Source: Gluconobacter thailandicus F149-1 = NBRC 100600 (GTDB lineage Bacteria; Pseudomonadota; Alphaproteobacteria; Acetobacterales; Acetobacteraceae). Taken from it: a stretch of 64,000 nt of DNA. The first letter of the stretch is position 1; each line of letters starts with the position of its first letter. Below, piece after piece: positions 25,512-34,576 of this stretch. The stretch covers positions 1 through 64,000 of the forward strand of contig NZ_BANH01000021.1 of assembly GCF_000964465.1 (NCBI RefSeq). Reading direction: 5' to 3'. The notes below the pieces were generated by a model. That model did no database searches, was not told the origin of the DNA, and worked only from the letters and a program-made list of their open reading frames with translations. The position numbers were made by a program, and so were the translations under genes.

Positions 25512-26554
25512 GCGCTGTATCGCATCGCACCCGTCTGACGGTTGTTCCCTCTTATCGCATCGCTATAGGACGGGGTTTATCCATCCTCGCAGCTCTCAGC
25601 ATCGTCGCCATAACTCTGGCTGCCATGGGGCGCTCTCCCATCGAGCTTGCCGGACTAGTGGTTCGCTCTACGGTGGGATCCCGGTTCGGGATTGAAGATC
25701 TGGCCCTGTTCATGACTCCACTGATGCTCACTGGCGCGGCAGTCTGGGTCGGTATCCGCGTCAATTTGTGGAATATTGGTGCGGAAGGGCAGCTCTATGC
25801 CGGCGCGACTGCCGCCACGGCGATCGGGCTGTTTACACACTGGCCTGCATTCGTTGCGCTGCCTGCCATGATTGTCGCGGGCATGCTTGCTGGCGCGGCC
25901 TGGATCTTCGTGCCGGCCGCGGCACGGGCATGGTTGAGCGTCAGCGAGATCGTCACGTCGCTTCTGCTCAATTTTGTGGCCTCTTTGCTGGTCTATTATC
26001 TTGCAACGGGACCTTGGGCCGATCGTGTAACGGGGGCTTTGGCCTCCACCGAGCGTCTGCATATGGCTTTCCCGGAATTCTGGGGCGCCGTCCACCTCGG
26101 TTTCATTCTGGCGCTCGCAACAGTTATCGGTCTGGGGGTTGGCCTGGCCAAGAGCCGCTTTGGATACGAAACAGCAGTGTGTGGCTCAAACCCGCAGGCT
26201 GCGCATTATGCCGGAATTGGCGTTGCGCCCCGCATCCTGGCTGTTCTGCTGCTGTCGGGCGCACTGGCCGGGTTGGCGGGTGTCTTTGAGGTGGCAGGGA
26301 CCGTTCACCGGCTTCAGGGGGGCCTCGCCAACAACTATGGCTATCTGGGTATCGTGGTTGCGCTTCTCGCCCGCGGATCGTGCCTTGCGCTGATCCCGGC
26401 GGCTCTTCTGATGGCGTTGATCCTTGATACCGGGATCGTTCTGCAGACCACCCAGATCAGTTCCTCGGCTGTTCTGGCCATCACCGGCCTCCTTGTTCTC
26501 GCCATCGCGGCGGGAGACGAACTGGCGGCCTATGTCCGCGTGAACAGGACCTGA
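25508..26554 (+). CDS. Purine/nucleoside ABC transporter permease 1
   Basis: A 348-residue inner-membrane permease of the YufP/NupB (branched-chain amino acid/sugar-like) family with about nine hydrophobic helices. Family-typical motifs: WNIGAEGQLYAGA in the cytoplasmic loop contacting the ATPase, SEIVTSLLLNF, and AHYAGIGVAPRILAVLLLSGALAGLAGVFEV. It follows the ATPase by stop/start overlap and is 2 bases from the second permease. It forms the translocation path together with that protein. Confidence 0.88.
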   Translation: MSAVSHRTRLTVVPSYRIAIGRGLSILAALSIVAITLAAMGRSPIELAGLVVRSTVGSRFGIEDLALFMTPLMLTGAAVWVGIRVNLWNIGAEGQLYAGATAATAIGLFTHWPAFVALPAMIVAGMLAGAAWIFVPAAARAWLSVSEIVTSLLLNFVASLLVYYLATGPWADRVTGALASTERLHMAFPEFWGAVHLGFILALATVIGLGVGLAKSRFGYETAVCGSNPQAAHYAGIGVAPRILAVLLLSGALAGLAGVFEVAGTVHRLQGGLANNYGYLGIVVALLARGSCLALIPAALLMALILDTGIVLQTTQISSSAVLAITGLLVLAIAAGDELAAYVRVNRT

Positions 26555-26556
26555 CC

Positions 26557-27492
26557 ATGGCACTTCTCAGCGATCTTCTTGGACATGCAGTGCTTTCTGG
26601 TAGCGTTCTGGCGCTTGGTGCCTTGGGCGAGGTGATCGCCGAACGGGCTGGCGTTCTTGATCTCGGCGTCGAAGGACTCATGTCTCTCGGCGCGGTTGTC
26701 GCAGTCATGACGGTGACAGCGACGCCTCATCCATGGCTGGGACTGTTGGCTGCCGGGCTGGTGGGTGGCCTTGGGGCGGGTGTGCTGGCCCTTTCCAGCG
26801 TGGTGCTTCGCGCCAATCAGGTTCTGTGTGGTGTTGCCATTACTTTCCTGGGGCTTGGTCTGAGTTCCGTCATCGGGCGATCTGTCGCGGGTATTCCGAT
26901 TTCCGCCGTTTTTGAACCGGTTTCCATTCCGGTTCTGTCCTCTATTCCCGTTATCGGACCTGCATTTTTCAGCCAGAATGTGCTCGTTTATCTGATCTAT
27001 CTGGTCTTGCCGGCTCTGGTGCATTTCTGGATGTTCCGCACACGTTCAGGCCTGGATCTGCGTGCTGTGGGCGAAAACCCGGCCGCCGCGGACGCTGTCG
27101 GTGTACCTGTCATGAGACTGAGGGCGCTGGCTGTCATTCTGGGGGGTGTTCTGGCTGGTCTGGCGGGGGCTGATCTGACGCTTGCGGTTGTGCCGGTCTG
27201 GTCAGATGGCATGATTGCTGGGAGAGGGTGGATTGCAGTAGCGCTTGTCATCTTTGCAGGCTACCGTCCCGTTGTGGCTGTTCTCTCCGGTCTGCTGTTC
27301 GGGCTGGTGACCGCTGTTGGTTTCATGGGGCAGGCGAGAGGGTGGCCAATAGCTCCGGCGATCCTCAATACGCTGCCCTATCTCGGGACGGTCGCCTGCA
27401 TCATTGTGCCTATGCTTGCATTTGCGAAACTCAGATCTGCGATGGCTGCCCCGGCAGCTCTTGGAACGCCGTATTATCGTAGCGGAAGATAA
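26557..27492 (+). CDS. Purine/nucleoside ABC transporter permease 2
   Basis: A 311-residue permease of the YufQ/NupC type with about nine membrane helices. Characteristic stretches: EVIAERAGVLDLGVEGLMSLGA near the N-terminus, the ATPase-coupling LRAVGENPAAADAVGVPV, and GRGWIAVALVIFAGYRPV. It is the last gene of the plus-strand purine operon. About 110 bases follow before the antiporter, without an evident terminator hairpin. Confidence 0.88.
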   Translation: MALLSDLLGHAVLSGSVLALGALGEVIAERAGVLDLGVEGLMSLGAVVAVMTVTATPHPWLGLLAAGLVGGLGAGVLALSSVVLRANQVLCGVAITFLGLGLSSVIGRSVAGIPISAVFEPVSIPVLSSIPVIGPAFFSQNVLVYLIYLVLPALVHFWMFRTRSGLDLRAVGENPAAADAVGVPVMRLRALAVILGGVLAGLAGADLTLAVVPVWSDGMIAGRGWIAVALVIFAGYRPVVAVLSGLLFGLVTAVGFMGQARGWPIAPAILNTLPYLGTVACIIVPMLAFAKLRSAMAAPAALGTPYYRSGR

Positions 27493-27605
27493 CGGTCAGA
27501 AAGTGATGTAGAGCTATGATTATGTGCTCGGTAATGCGCCAGGTTTGCAAGCAGAGGCCATAATCGCGTACCTTGTCCTTTCATATAGGTATATAGGGGA
27601 GGCTG

Positions 27606-28823
27606 ATGATAAACATTACGGCACTTATTGCAGATGCTGCGGTTTTCGTTTTTCTCCCATGGATTTTGTGGCGTGCTCTTCAGAGAACAATACCGATTGT
27701 CGTACTGCCAATACTTATCGGTATATTGATTTCTGTTTGGCATTTTCCAGTAAAATCTCTTGGAATCCCTTCTGTTTACGGAAGTGACATTGGCTGGGTT
27801 GCAGTTCTCGTTCTGGCTTTTACAGCAGGGCTTGAGATGTGGCAGGCACCTGGGAAAGCCGATGCGGACCATACCCTGCCAGCGCCTTCGCTCAGCCGTC
27901 TTCTGGGTGGCGCCGCAGTTGCTCTAGGTGGCCCGCTGCTCGTGGGCTCCATTCTGGCTTATGAATTTTTCCTGCCCCTGCCGGGCTGGCATCCTCCACA
28001 TGCTCAGCCATGGATTGCGGCAGCTTCAATTGGTCTGTGCATTGCCGTCAGTGCTCTGCCAGTTCTGATTGGCGTCGTTCGGGAGCTCGATGCCTCACAA
28101 CGCCCACTTGGACAACTTGCTCTGAAGCTTGCGGTTGTAGATGACGCAGCACTCTGGATCGGGCTGGCCGCCTTGCAGGTCGCGGAGCGGGGCACAGCCG
28201 CATTACATGGCTGGACCGGTCTGGAAGTACTGGCGATTGCGCTTCTGGTCGGGCTTGCCCTGCTTGGAAACTGGGCATCTCGCCATTTCCGCCATCCGCC
28301 GCTGGCTGTGATATGGCTCGCTGTTCCCGTCTATCTCGCAGTCGGGTCCTGGGCGAGTATGCAACTTGGTCTTCACGAATTGATTGGCGCCTATTTTGCT
28401 GGCGCGATCATGCCGCCATCCTGGGTCCGTCGCCTGCCCGTCGAAAAGGTCGGCACATTCTCCCTGATCTGGCTTGCCCCGATGTTCTTCGGTCATAGTG
28501 GCCTGAACATTGATGGTGACGCTCTGACATGGCCTTCCGTCATCGCCTCACTGTCTCTGGTCGCTATTTCGATCGTGACCAAGATTGTCGCTGTGTACAT
28601 TTTCCCGCCCGCAGCCGGCCTCAGCCGTCGTCAGGCGTTGAGTGTCGGCGTGCTTCTGCAATGCAAGGGGCTGATGGAGATTGTTGCCGCAACGATCTTT
28701 CATGCGCAGGGCATGATCTCGGAATTTGCGTTTGCGTCTCTGATGGTTCTGGCTGTGATTTCCACAGTCCTGACAGGCCCAATGTTCAAGCTTGTCGCAC
28801 CTCGATCTAAAGTCGAAGCCTGA
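27606..28823 (+). CDS. Cation:proton antiporter (CPA2 family)
   Basis: A 405-residue inner-membrane exchanger with 11-13 hydrophobic helices. The twin-aspartate ion-binding motif of the CPA superfamily appears as LAVVDDAALW, followed by the conserved MQLGLHELIGAYFAGAIMP helix and APMFFGHSGLNID. No C-terminal RCK/TrkA-N domain is present, so it resembles short KefB/NapA-type Na+/H+ or K+/H+ exchangers. GGGGAGG lies 3 bases before the ATG. The gene is probably monocistronic, ending at a hairpin shared with the convergent aminopeptidase gene. Confidence 0.82.
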   Translation: MINITALIADAAVFVFLPWILWRALQRTIPIVVLPILIGILISVWHFPVKSLGIPSVYGSDIGWVAVLVLAFTAGLEMWQAPGKADADHTLPAPSLSRLLGGAAVALGGPLLVGSILAYEFFLPLPGWHPPHAQPWIAAASIGLCIAVSALPVLIGVVRELDASQRPLGQLALKLAVVDDAALWIGLAALQVAERGTAALHGWTGLEVLAIALLVGLALLGNWASRHFRHPPLAVIWLAVPVYLAVGSWASMQLGLHELIGAYFAGAIMPPSWVRRLPVEKVGTFSLIWLAPMFFGHSGLNIDGDALTWPSVIASLSLVAISIVTKIVAVYIFPPAAGLSRRQALSVGVLLQCKGLMEIVAATIFHAQGMISEFAFASLMVLAVISTVLTGPMFKLVAPRSKVEA

Positions 28824-28828
28824 ATAAT

Positions 28829-28850
28829 GGGAGGGTCATCAGATCCTCCC
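28829..28850. terminator. Hairpin terminator between antiporter and aminopeptidase genes
   Basis: Nine-base-pair stem GGGAGGGTC / GATCCTCCC (one G-U pair) with an ATCA loop. It lies 6 bases after the antiporter stop and 21 bases from the convergent stop. Flanking T-runs are poor on both sides, so its efficiency is uncertain. Confidence 0.5.
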
Positions 28851-28870
28851 ACACTCTATCTTCTTAAAAA

Positions 28871-31504
28871 TCAGTGATGCGTTGAAAGCCAGTCATGGAT
28901 CTGTGTCTGAGTGGCACGGATGGCGTCCTGACGGGCGTTGATCGTGTTGACGGCCTTGGCCGTCGCAATCTTGGATCCTGTTGTCTTTGTGGACCACGGA
29001 TCGCTTTGAAGGGCAGTTAGAACCTGCGGGTTATTGGAATGAGCGGCGATCGTGGAGAGGAAGTCGTCCTGTGACCATGGGGCCAGATGCGTGCGGATGT
29101 CGGCCTCATGCTCCTTTACCAACTGCCAGACCAGATCCGGGTTTTCGCTGGAGGCCGCAATGACAGCGAGCGAGCGGGCAATCCGTCCATTCGGAATGGC
29201 GCCGCTATAGGCCAGTTCAACATTTCGGCGGATCAGATCCGGATTGGTCGTGCTGGCGAGAGCGGCGAAGTATCGCAGCTTCAGCTCAGTTGCCTGCGTC
29301 GTGCGAACTTTGTCCGCCATAAAGGACCAGGTCTGCTCATCAGCATTTCTCATGGCAATCGTTGTAACGGTGGCGACGAGGTCAGGACGCAGAGAGGCCG
29401 GATTCGCCTTCCAGAGCGCAAAGCGGCGCTTGGCCTCCGCGATGACCTCTGGATCATTGAAGGTTCCGAGAGCGCTGATCACGGATGGACGCAGCATCGT
29501 GTCCAGAACGTTCTCATGGGGCTTTTCGTCCCATCCAAGACGCGCCAGAACAGGGGTCAGGCGGCTTCGGGCATAAGCCTGAAAGTCATCGCGATCTGCA
29601 TTGCCAATCTCGTAAAGATCGATCGTCTCCAGACGGTCGATGATCTCTTCAAGAACGGCAATATCGCTCTCATGCGCTGTCGTCAGACGATCCACGAGAT
29701 CCAGATACTGAGCCAGCCCTGCCTGTCCCGACCGGAAAAGGGCATACTGGTCCCCAAGCAGGTTGGCGCGGTCAACGGGGGCGAATTTGCTGATGGACGC
29801 AGCAAGCGCGCCGAAAGCACTCTTGTCGTAAGAGACGCGATAGTAACCGCTTTCCCCAAGATTCAGCTTGAACGGTGCATCACAATGCGGCGTCGTGACA
29901 GTAACGGGCTCTGTTCCCAGGACGAGCGTTTTGGTCGGAAGGTTCGGTCCACCGGCAACAACAGGAACACTCCACGTTAAAGCCTGAGCTTGCGGGTCAT
30001 GAATGGTGAAGCGGCTCTGCGTCAGCGTATAGGTCGCCTGATCGTTCTGGCAGAACGACGTGACATTGACCTGCGGAATACCCGGCTGTTCCGTAAAGCT
30101 GCGAGCGACCTTGGCAACGTCCTCGCCAGATGTGGACGACAACGCATTCCACAGGTCCTGACTGGTGGCGTTTCCATAGGCGTGAGCCTTCATGTAAGCG
30201 CGCATTCCATCGCGGAACTTGTCTTCACCCAGCCAGCCCTCAAGCATCCGGATGACCAGTTCACCCTTGCCGTAGCTGATGCTGTCAAAGGCCGAGTTGG
30301 CTTCGCTGACGTTATGGATCGTCTGCTGGATCGGATGCGTGGTGGCGAGAGCGTCAATCGCCATCGTCTCTTCGCGGGTGTCATGCTGGCGTGGCCAGAT
30401 GTCCCACTGAGGGTTCAGCTTGTCCGTGACCTTGATTTCCATCCAGGACGCGAAGCCTTCGTTGAGCCAGATATTGTTCCACCAGCCCATCGTCACGAGA
30501 TCGCCCGACCACTGATGGGCCATCTCGTGAGCCACCACTTCGTGGATTAGTTCACGAGTGCGGGGCGTGCTGTTCTTCGGATCAAAGAGAAGAACATTGT
30601 CGATGTAGGTGAGAGCGCCCCAGTTCTCCATCGCGCCAGCCTGATAATTGCCCGGAATGGCCAGCATATCCATCTTGGGAAGCGGATATTTTACGCCGAA
30701 ATAAGTGTTGTAATAGGGCAGGATCTTTTGTGCGGACTCAAGCGCGTAACGACCCTGTTCCTCAAGGCCAGCAGGCGCATAGACGCTCATGTCCGTGCCG
30801 TCGGCTCCACCATGCACCGCTCCCATATCGCCTGCAACAAGCGCCAGAAGATAGCTGGACATGCGCGGCGTCGGAGCAAAGGAAACGCGTTTGGTCTTCG
30901 TATCCTGCTGCGTAGTGCCGATGATGGGCATGTTGCTGACAGCGGCATCATCGAACGGAAGGGTCACATTGAGCTGGAAACTGGCCTTGAATGCAGGCTC
31001 GTCCCAGCCGGGAAACATCCGACGCGCATCGGCCACCTCAAACTGCGTCACCAGCATTCGGCGCTTCTCGCCTTTGGCTGAGGTGTAGTCGTTAATATAC
31101 AGGCCGTTCGGTGTCTTGAGGATCGGTCCCGTATAGCTGATGGCGAGTGTATGCGGGCCTTTAGGAACCGCTTGCTCAAAATGAAGCGTTGCTGTTTCCC
31201 CTGTATCGTTCTGGGTAATGGTGGCGTGATGCGTTCCATCCAGAATAGCCGTGGAAAGTTTGAGACCGGCCTGATTGAGAACAATATCCTGCGTATCGGT
31301 CAGGACGTTCACGTCAAGGGTTTCCTGCCCTTTGAGGGTCAGGTGCTCGGGATCAGTTTCAAGATCAATGACATAGGTTTCCGGAGCGACCGTTTTTGGG
31401 AGCTCTCCCGGCGTCTGCTGGAACGAGAAGGTGCCTTCGGCATGCGCTACCGTGAAGGGCAGGCCGGCAAGAAGGGTACTGAGAGCCAGGAGGCGGCGCA
31501 TCAT
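28871..31504 (-). CDS. Exported M1-family aminopeptidase (aminopeptidase N-like)
   Basis: An 877-residue zinc metallopeptidase removing N-terminal amino acids from peptides. The start at 31504 has AAGGA 8 bases upstream; the longer frame (31564) adds an unlikely Arg-rich extension. The signal peptide ends TVAHA-EGT, so it acts in the periplasm or outside. Family sites: exopeptidase motif GAMENWGAL (about 290-298), zinc motif HEMAHQW (326-332) and second zinc ligand in NEGFASW (Glu349). The catalytic Tyr (SAFDSISYGKGELVIRML) is present, followed by the long C-terminal helical ERAP1-like domain. With the S10 and M28 enzymes nearby it suggests peptide scavenging. Confidence 0.92.
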   Translation of the reverse strand: MMRRLLALSTLLAGLPFTVAHAEGTFSFQQTPGELPKTVAPETYVIDLETDPEHLTLKGQETLDVNVLTDTQDIVLNQAGLKLSTAILDGTHHATITQNDTGETATLHFEQAVPKGPHTLAISYTGPILKTPNGLYINDYTSAKGEKRRMLVTQFEVADARRMFPGWDEPAFKASFQLNVTLPFDDAAVSNMPIIGTTQQDTKTKRVSFAPTPRMSSYLLALVAGDMGAVHGGADGTDMSVYAPAGLEEQGRYALESAQKILPYYNTYFGVKYPLPKMDMLAIPGNYQAGAMENWGALTYIDNVLLFDPKNSTPRTRELIHEVVAHEMAHQWSGDLVTMGWWNNIWLNEGFASWMEIKVTDKLNPQWDIWPRQHDTREETMAIDALATTHPIQQTIHNVSEANSAFDSISYGKGELVIRMLEGWLGEDKFRDGMRAYMKAHAYGNATSQDLWNALSSTSGEDVAKVARSFTEQPGIPQVNVTSFCQNDQATYTLTQSRFTIHDPQAQALTWSVPVVAGGPNLPTKTLVLGTEPVTVTTPHCDAPFKLNLGESGYYRVSYDKSAFGALAASISKFAPVDRANLLGDQYALFRSGQAGLAQYLDLVDRLTTAHESDIAVLEEIIDRLETIDLYEIGNADRDDFQAYARSRLTPVLARLGWDEKPHENVLDTMLRPSVISALGTFNDPEVIAEAKRRFALWKANPASLRPDLVATVTTIAMRNADEQTWSFMADKVRTTQATELKLRYFAALASTTNPDLIRRNVELAYSGAIPNGRIARSLAVIAASSENPDLVWQLVKEHEADIRTHLAPWSQDDFLSTIAAHSNNPQVLTALQSDPWSTKTTGSKIATAKAVNTINARQDAIRATQTQIHDWLSTHH

Positions 31505-31706
31505 GAAGTATGTCCTTGGTCGATAAAAGGAATAGCGAAAACGGCGTATGAAGCTGTGTTTCAAAGGTGATCTGAACGTCGCATACTCGGTTAGGGCAGG
31601 AAAGGGCGGAATTGATTGACCAACCGCTCCGTTCTGGCATGTGTCAAAATCTCCCCGATGCCGGTATGAGGAAACTCACTGCACGAGAATGGAGACGCCC
31701 CGTTAG

Positions 31707-32642
31707 ATGATGACACGCCTTTTCCCTGTCTGGGCCATTCTGGTGACGGCCAGCGCTATCCTGTTTCCCGCTCCATTCCTGAAGCTTCTACCGATTATTA
31801 CGCCGCTTCTCGCCTTCATCATGTTCACGATGGGGGTTTCATTAACGGCGCAGGATTTTTCGCGCATCGTGCGTCGCCCTTATCCCGTTCTGGCGGGTGT
31901 GGGGCTCCATTATCTGGTGATGCCACTTGCGGCCTGGGGCATTGCCCATCTGCTCGGCATGCCTCCTGCATTGGCGACAGGCATGATCCTGGTCGGCTGC
32001 GTTTCGAGCGGCACCGCCTCGAACGTCATGATCTTTCTGTCAAAAGGGGACGTGGCTCTGTCAGTCAGTATCAGCGCGCGCTCAACATTGGTCGGGATTT
32101 TCGCGACGCCCTTGCTAACCCGTCTGTATGTCTCGGCGGGAGTGTCTGTTGATAGCTGGGGACTGTTCCGTAGCATCATCACGATGGTCGCATTGCCTGT
32201 TCTGGCGGGCGTCATCGTCAATACGCTCTGTCAAACCATGGTAAAACGCGTTGAAGCTGCCCTTCCACCCGTCGCTATGGTCTCTATCCTGCTGATCATC
32301 GGCTGCGTAGTCGCTGGAGCCGGACCCTCATTGGCGCAGGCTGGCCCGCTGCTTATGCTGGGTGTCATTCTGCATAACGCTATCGGGCTTGCGGGAGGAT
32401 ATTGGGGAGGAAGACTTCTGGGCTTTGATGAGTCCGTTTGCCGAACACTGGCTCTTGAAGTTGGAATGCAGAATTCCGCACTCGCAGCCACACTGGGCCG
32501 TCTGTATTTCTCACCTGTTGCGGCCCTTCCGGGAGCTGTGTTCTCGGTATGGCACAACGTGTCAGGGTCTGTTCTCGCCACATTCTGGGCTGCCCGCCCG
32601 TTGAAAGCGAAAAATCCTGATGCTCAGGATGCCGCTAGATAA
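31707..32642 (+). CDS. Bile acid:sodium symporter family transporter (PanS-like)
   Basis: A 311-residue inner-membrane protein with ten hydrophobic helices of the BASS/SBF family. Signature blocks: FIMFTMGVSLTAQDF, MILVGCVSSGTASNVMIFLSKGDVALSVSIS (substrate/Na+ region), and ALEVGMQNSALAATL. Sequence style is closest to the PanS/YocS branch (ketopantoate or similar organic acids), but the substrate cannot be fixed. The 3' end overlaps the convergent LysR gene by 19 bases. Confidence 0.85.
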   Translation: MMTRLFPVWAILVTASAILFPAPFLKLLPIITPLLAFIMFTMGVSLTAQDFSRIVRRPYPVLAGVGLHYLVMPLAAWGIAHLLGMPPALATGMILVGCVSSGTASNVMIFLSKGDVALSVSISARSTLVGIFATPLLTRLYVSAGVSVDSWGLFRSIITMVALPVLAGVIVNTLCQTMVKRVEAALPPVAMVSILLIIGCVVAGAGPSLAQAGPLLMLGVILHNAIGLAGGYWGGRLLGFDESVCRTLALEVGMQNSALAATLGRLYFSPVAALPGAVFSVWHNVSGSVLATFWAARPLKAKNPDAQDAAR

Positions 32643-33529
32643 TCCTGAAGGCGAGGGACCATGAAATCCAGAAAGGCCCTTACCCGGGGCGGGCTCTGAC
32701 GGCCTCCCGGATAGAGCGCATAAATGTCTTCCTCGTCCTGCACGCCCGCATCGGCCAGCACTTCGATCAGCCGCCTCGCCTGAACATCATTCCGCACATG
32801 GTATTCCCCCAAGCGCGCCAGACCAGCGCCCTGAACAGCAAGCCTGCGCACGGTTTCTCCATTGTTGGCCAAAAGGGGCCCACGCACCAGCCGGTCGACC
32901 TGCCTGCCTTTTTCATGAAGAGGCCAGACAGGCGCGGATCGTTGGAAGTTGAAACCCAGACACCGGTGATGGCTCAGATCTTCGGGTGTCTGGGGCGTTC
33001 CATGTCGTGCCAGATAGGCAGGAGACGCCACGATCTTGCGCGGAACAGAGCCAAGATGTCGGGCGGTTAACCCTGAATCCTGTAAACGCCCCACCCGGAA
33101 CGCGACATCCGTTCGGTCCAGATAAAGGTCTGTCATTTCGTCTGACAGAGAGAGGTCAATGACAATATCCGGGTAAGCATCCCAGAACGCAGGGAGGAGG
33201 GGTTCAAGCCCAAGTGCTCCAAATGCAACCGAGGCATTGACCCGCACAGTGCCCTTGGGTCGCATGTTTCCGGTCGTAAGGCTGCGCTCAATGTCATCAA
33301 GGTCCGCGATCAGAGCCATAGCACGCGCGTAATACGTTTGCCCTTCCTGCGTCACGGACAGGTGCCGCGTGGATCGCTCAATCAGGCGTAGTCCCAGACG
33401 GGTCTCAATGCGTGCAATGAGCTTGCTGACCGTTGAGGGCGTCATTCGCAGAAGACGAGCAGCCTCTGAAAAGCTGCCACTTTCCACAACGCGAACAAAG
33501 ACCTGCATTTCCCCGACGCGATTATCCAT
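32624..33529 (-). CDS. LysR-family transcriptional regulator
   Basis: A 301-residue regulator with an N-terminal winged helix-turn-helix (FVRVVESGSFSEAARLLRMTPSTVSKLIARIETRLGLRLIERSTR split by the recognition helix) and a periplasmic-binding-protein-like effector domain. ATG at 33529 is chosen because GGTGGAG lies 5 bases upstream. The longer frame would start inside the palindromic operator at 33539-33559. It is divergent from an SDR-type gene and probably controls that gene and itself. The closest style is the CrgA/DsdC-type LysR subgroup of SDR-linked regulators; the inducer is unknown. Confidence 0.9.
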   Translation of the reverse strand: MDNRVGEMQVFVRVVESGSFSEAARLLRMTPSTVSKLIARIETRLGLRLIERSTRHLSVTQEGQTYYARAMALIADLDDIERSLTTGNMRPKGTVRVNASVAFGALGLEPLLPAFWDAYPDIVIDLSLSDEMTDLYLDRTDVAFRVGRLQDSGLTARHLGSVPRKIVASPAYLARHGTPQTPEDLSHHRCLGFNFQRSAPVWPLHEKGRQVDRLVRGPLLANNGETVRRLAVQGAGLARLGEYHVRNDVQARRLIEVLADAGVQDEEDIYALYPGGRQSPPRVRAFLDFMVPRLQDYLAAS

Positions 33530-33538
33530 GCAGCTCCA

Positions 33539-33559
33539 CCTATGAATTTTATTCATAGG
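33539..33559. promoter_or_regulatory. LysR operator (perfect palindrome, T-N11-A)
   Basis: CCTATGAA-N5-TTCATAGG is a perfect 8-bp inverted repeat containing the LysR-box T-N11-A (T33543, A33555) and ATGAA/TTCAT half-sites. It lies 10 bases upstream of the LysR start codon and 89 bases before the divergent SDR gene, a position suited to autorepression and activation of the divergent gene. Confidence 0.78.
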
Positions 33560-33647
33560 TTTTGTGCAGATTGAGGGAATTATCAACCCGTAAAGAAAAG
33601 ATCATCTTTCCCTCACTTCCCAGTCTTCCCGAAGCAGAGGCAAACAG

Positions 33648-34538
33648 ATGAAAATCTTTATCACCGGTGCAAGCGGCTATATCGGGGGTTCCGTCGCAGC
33701 CCATCTCGCCGCAAAAGGCCATCAGATCCGAGGACTGATCCGCAATGAGTCCCGGGCGGAAGAACTTCGATCTTTCGGCATCGAACCCATCGTTGGTACC
33801 CTCGACAATAGCGCGCTTCTGATTATTGAGGCACAGAATGCTGATGCCGTGATCAATGCTGCCGACAGCGATCACCGTGGCGCGGTTGAAGCACTTCTGA
33901 AAGGGCTTGAAGGCAGCGGGAAGCCGTTCCTGCATACAAGCGGCAGCTCTCTTGTCGGAGACGAAGCTCTCGGGGAACCTTCCGATGCCATTTTCACGGA
34001 AGAAACTCCCGTGGCTCCGGCTCCTGACAAGGTTGCGCGGATCGCAATCGACACACTTATTCGGAAGGCAGCACCTGGTATCCGATCCGTAGTTTTGTGC
34101 AACACCATGATCTATGGGCGCCATCTGGGGCCAGTTTCGCAGAGTGTTCAGATTCCGCCGCTCGTCACACAAGCCCGGGAAAGCGGCATCAGCCGGCATA
34201 TCGGCCGTAGCCTCAATCGCTGGTCCAACGTCCATATTGCAGACGTTGCCGCGTTATACGAACTGGCTCTTACGAAAGCGCCAGCCGGAAGTTTCTATTT
34301 TGTTGAAAACGGCGAAGCCTCATTCCGTGAAATCACGGATGCGATCGGGGCTGCTCTGGGTCTGGGGTCGTCACAGGATTGGCCCGCTGAAGAAGCGATA
34401 AAGCGTTGGGGCCGTGAACTTGCGGTATTCGGGCTGAGTTCCAACAGCCGTGTCCTGGCTGACAAGGCGAGGCGGGAACTTGGCTGGAGGCCAGTCCATC
34501 ATTCAGTGACGGACTGGATCCGGCAGGATATCGCCTGA
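33648..34538 (+). CDS. NAD(P)-dependent epimerase/dehydratase-like SDR
   Basis: A 296-residue extended/atypical short-chain dehydrogenase. N-terminal Rossmann motif MKIFITGASGYIGGSVAAHL (G-x2-G-x2-G type) with an Arg pair (GLIRNESRAEEL) suited to NADP binding. Later motifs are VINAADSDHRGAVEALLKGL and GRSLNRWSNVHIADVAALYELAL, typical of the NAD-dependent epimerase/NmrA-like group. The Tyr-x3-Lys pair is not in the classical form, so enzymatic activity is uncertain. GAGG lies 8 bases before the ATG. Divergent to the LysR gene, with a shared palindromic operator. Confidence 0.82.
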   Translation: MKIFITGASGYIGGSVAAHLAAKGHQIRGLIRNESRAEELRSFGIEPIVGTLDNSALLIIEAQNADAVINAADSDHRGAVEALLKGLEGSGKPFLHTSGSSLVGDEALGEPSDAIFTEETPVAPAPDKVARIAIDTLIRKAAPGIRSVVLCNTMIYGRHLGPVSQSVQIPPLVTQARESGISRHIGRSLNRWSNVHIADVAALYELALTKAPAGSFYFVENGEASFREITDAIGAALGLGSSQDWPAEEAIKRWGRELAVFGLSSNSRVLADKARRELGWRPVHHSVTDWIRQDIA

Positions 34539-34544
34539 AAAAGT

Positions 34545-34566
34545 CCGAGCGGAATGAACCGGTCGG
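34545..34566 (-). terminator. Terminator for the M28 peptidase gene
   Basis: On the minus strand CCGACCGG / CCGCTCGG form an 8-bp stem with one mismatch and a 6-nt loop, followed by ACTTTTTC. It lies 10 bases beyond the peptidase stop and just past the convergent SDR stop. Confidence 0.55.
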
Positions 34567-34576
34567 GCCTTATATC

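Noticed and set aside
29087-29980. 297-codon plus-strand frame inside the M1 aminopeptidase gene
   Set aside because: Shadow of the aminopeptidase C-terminal domain; no motif or start signal.
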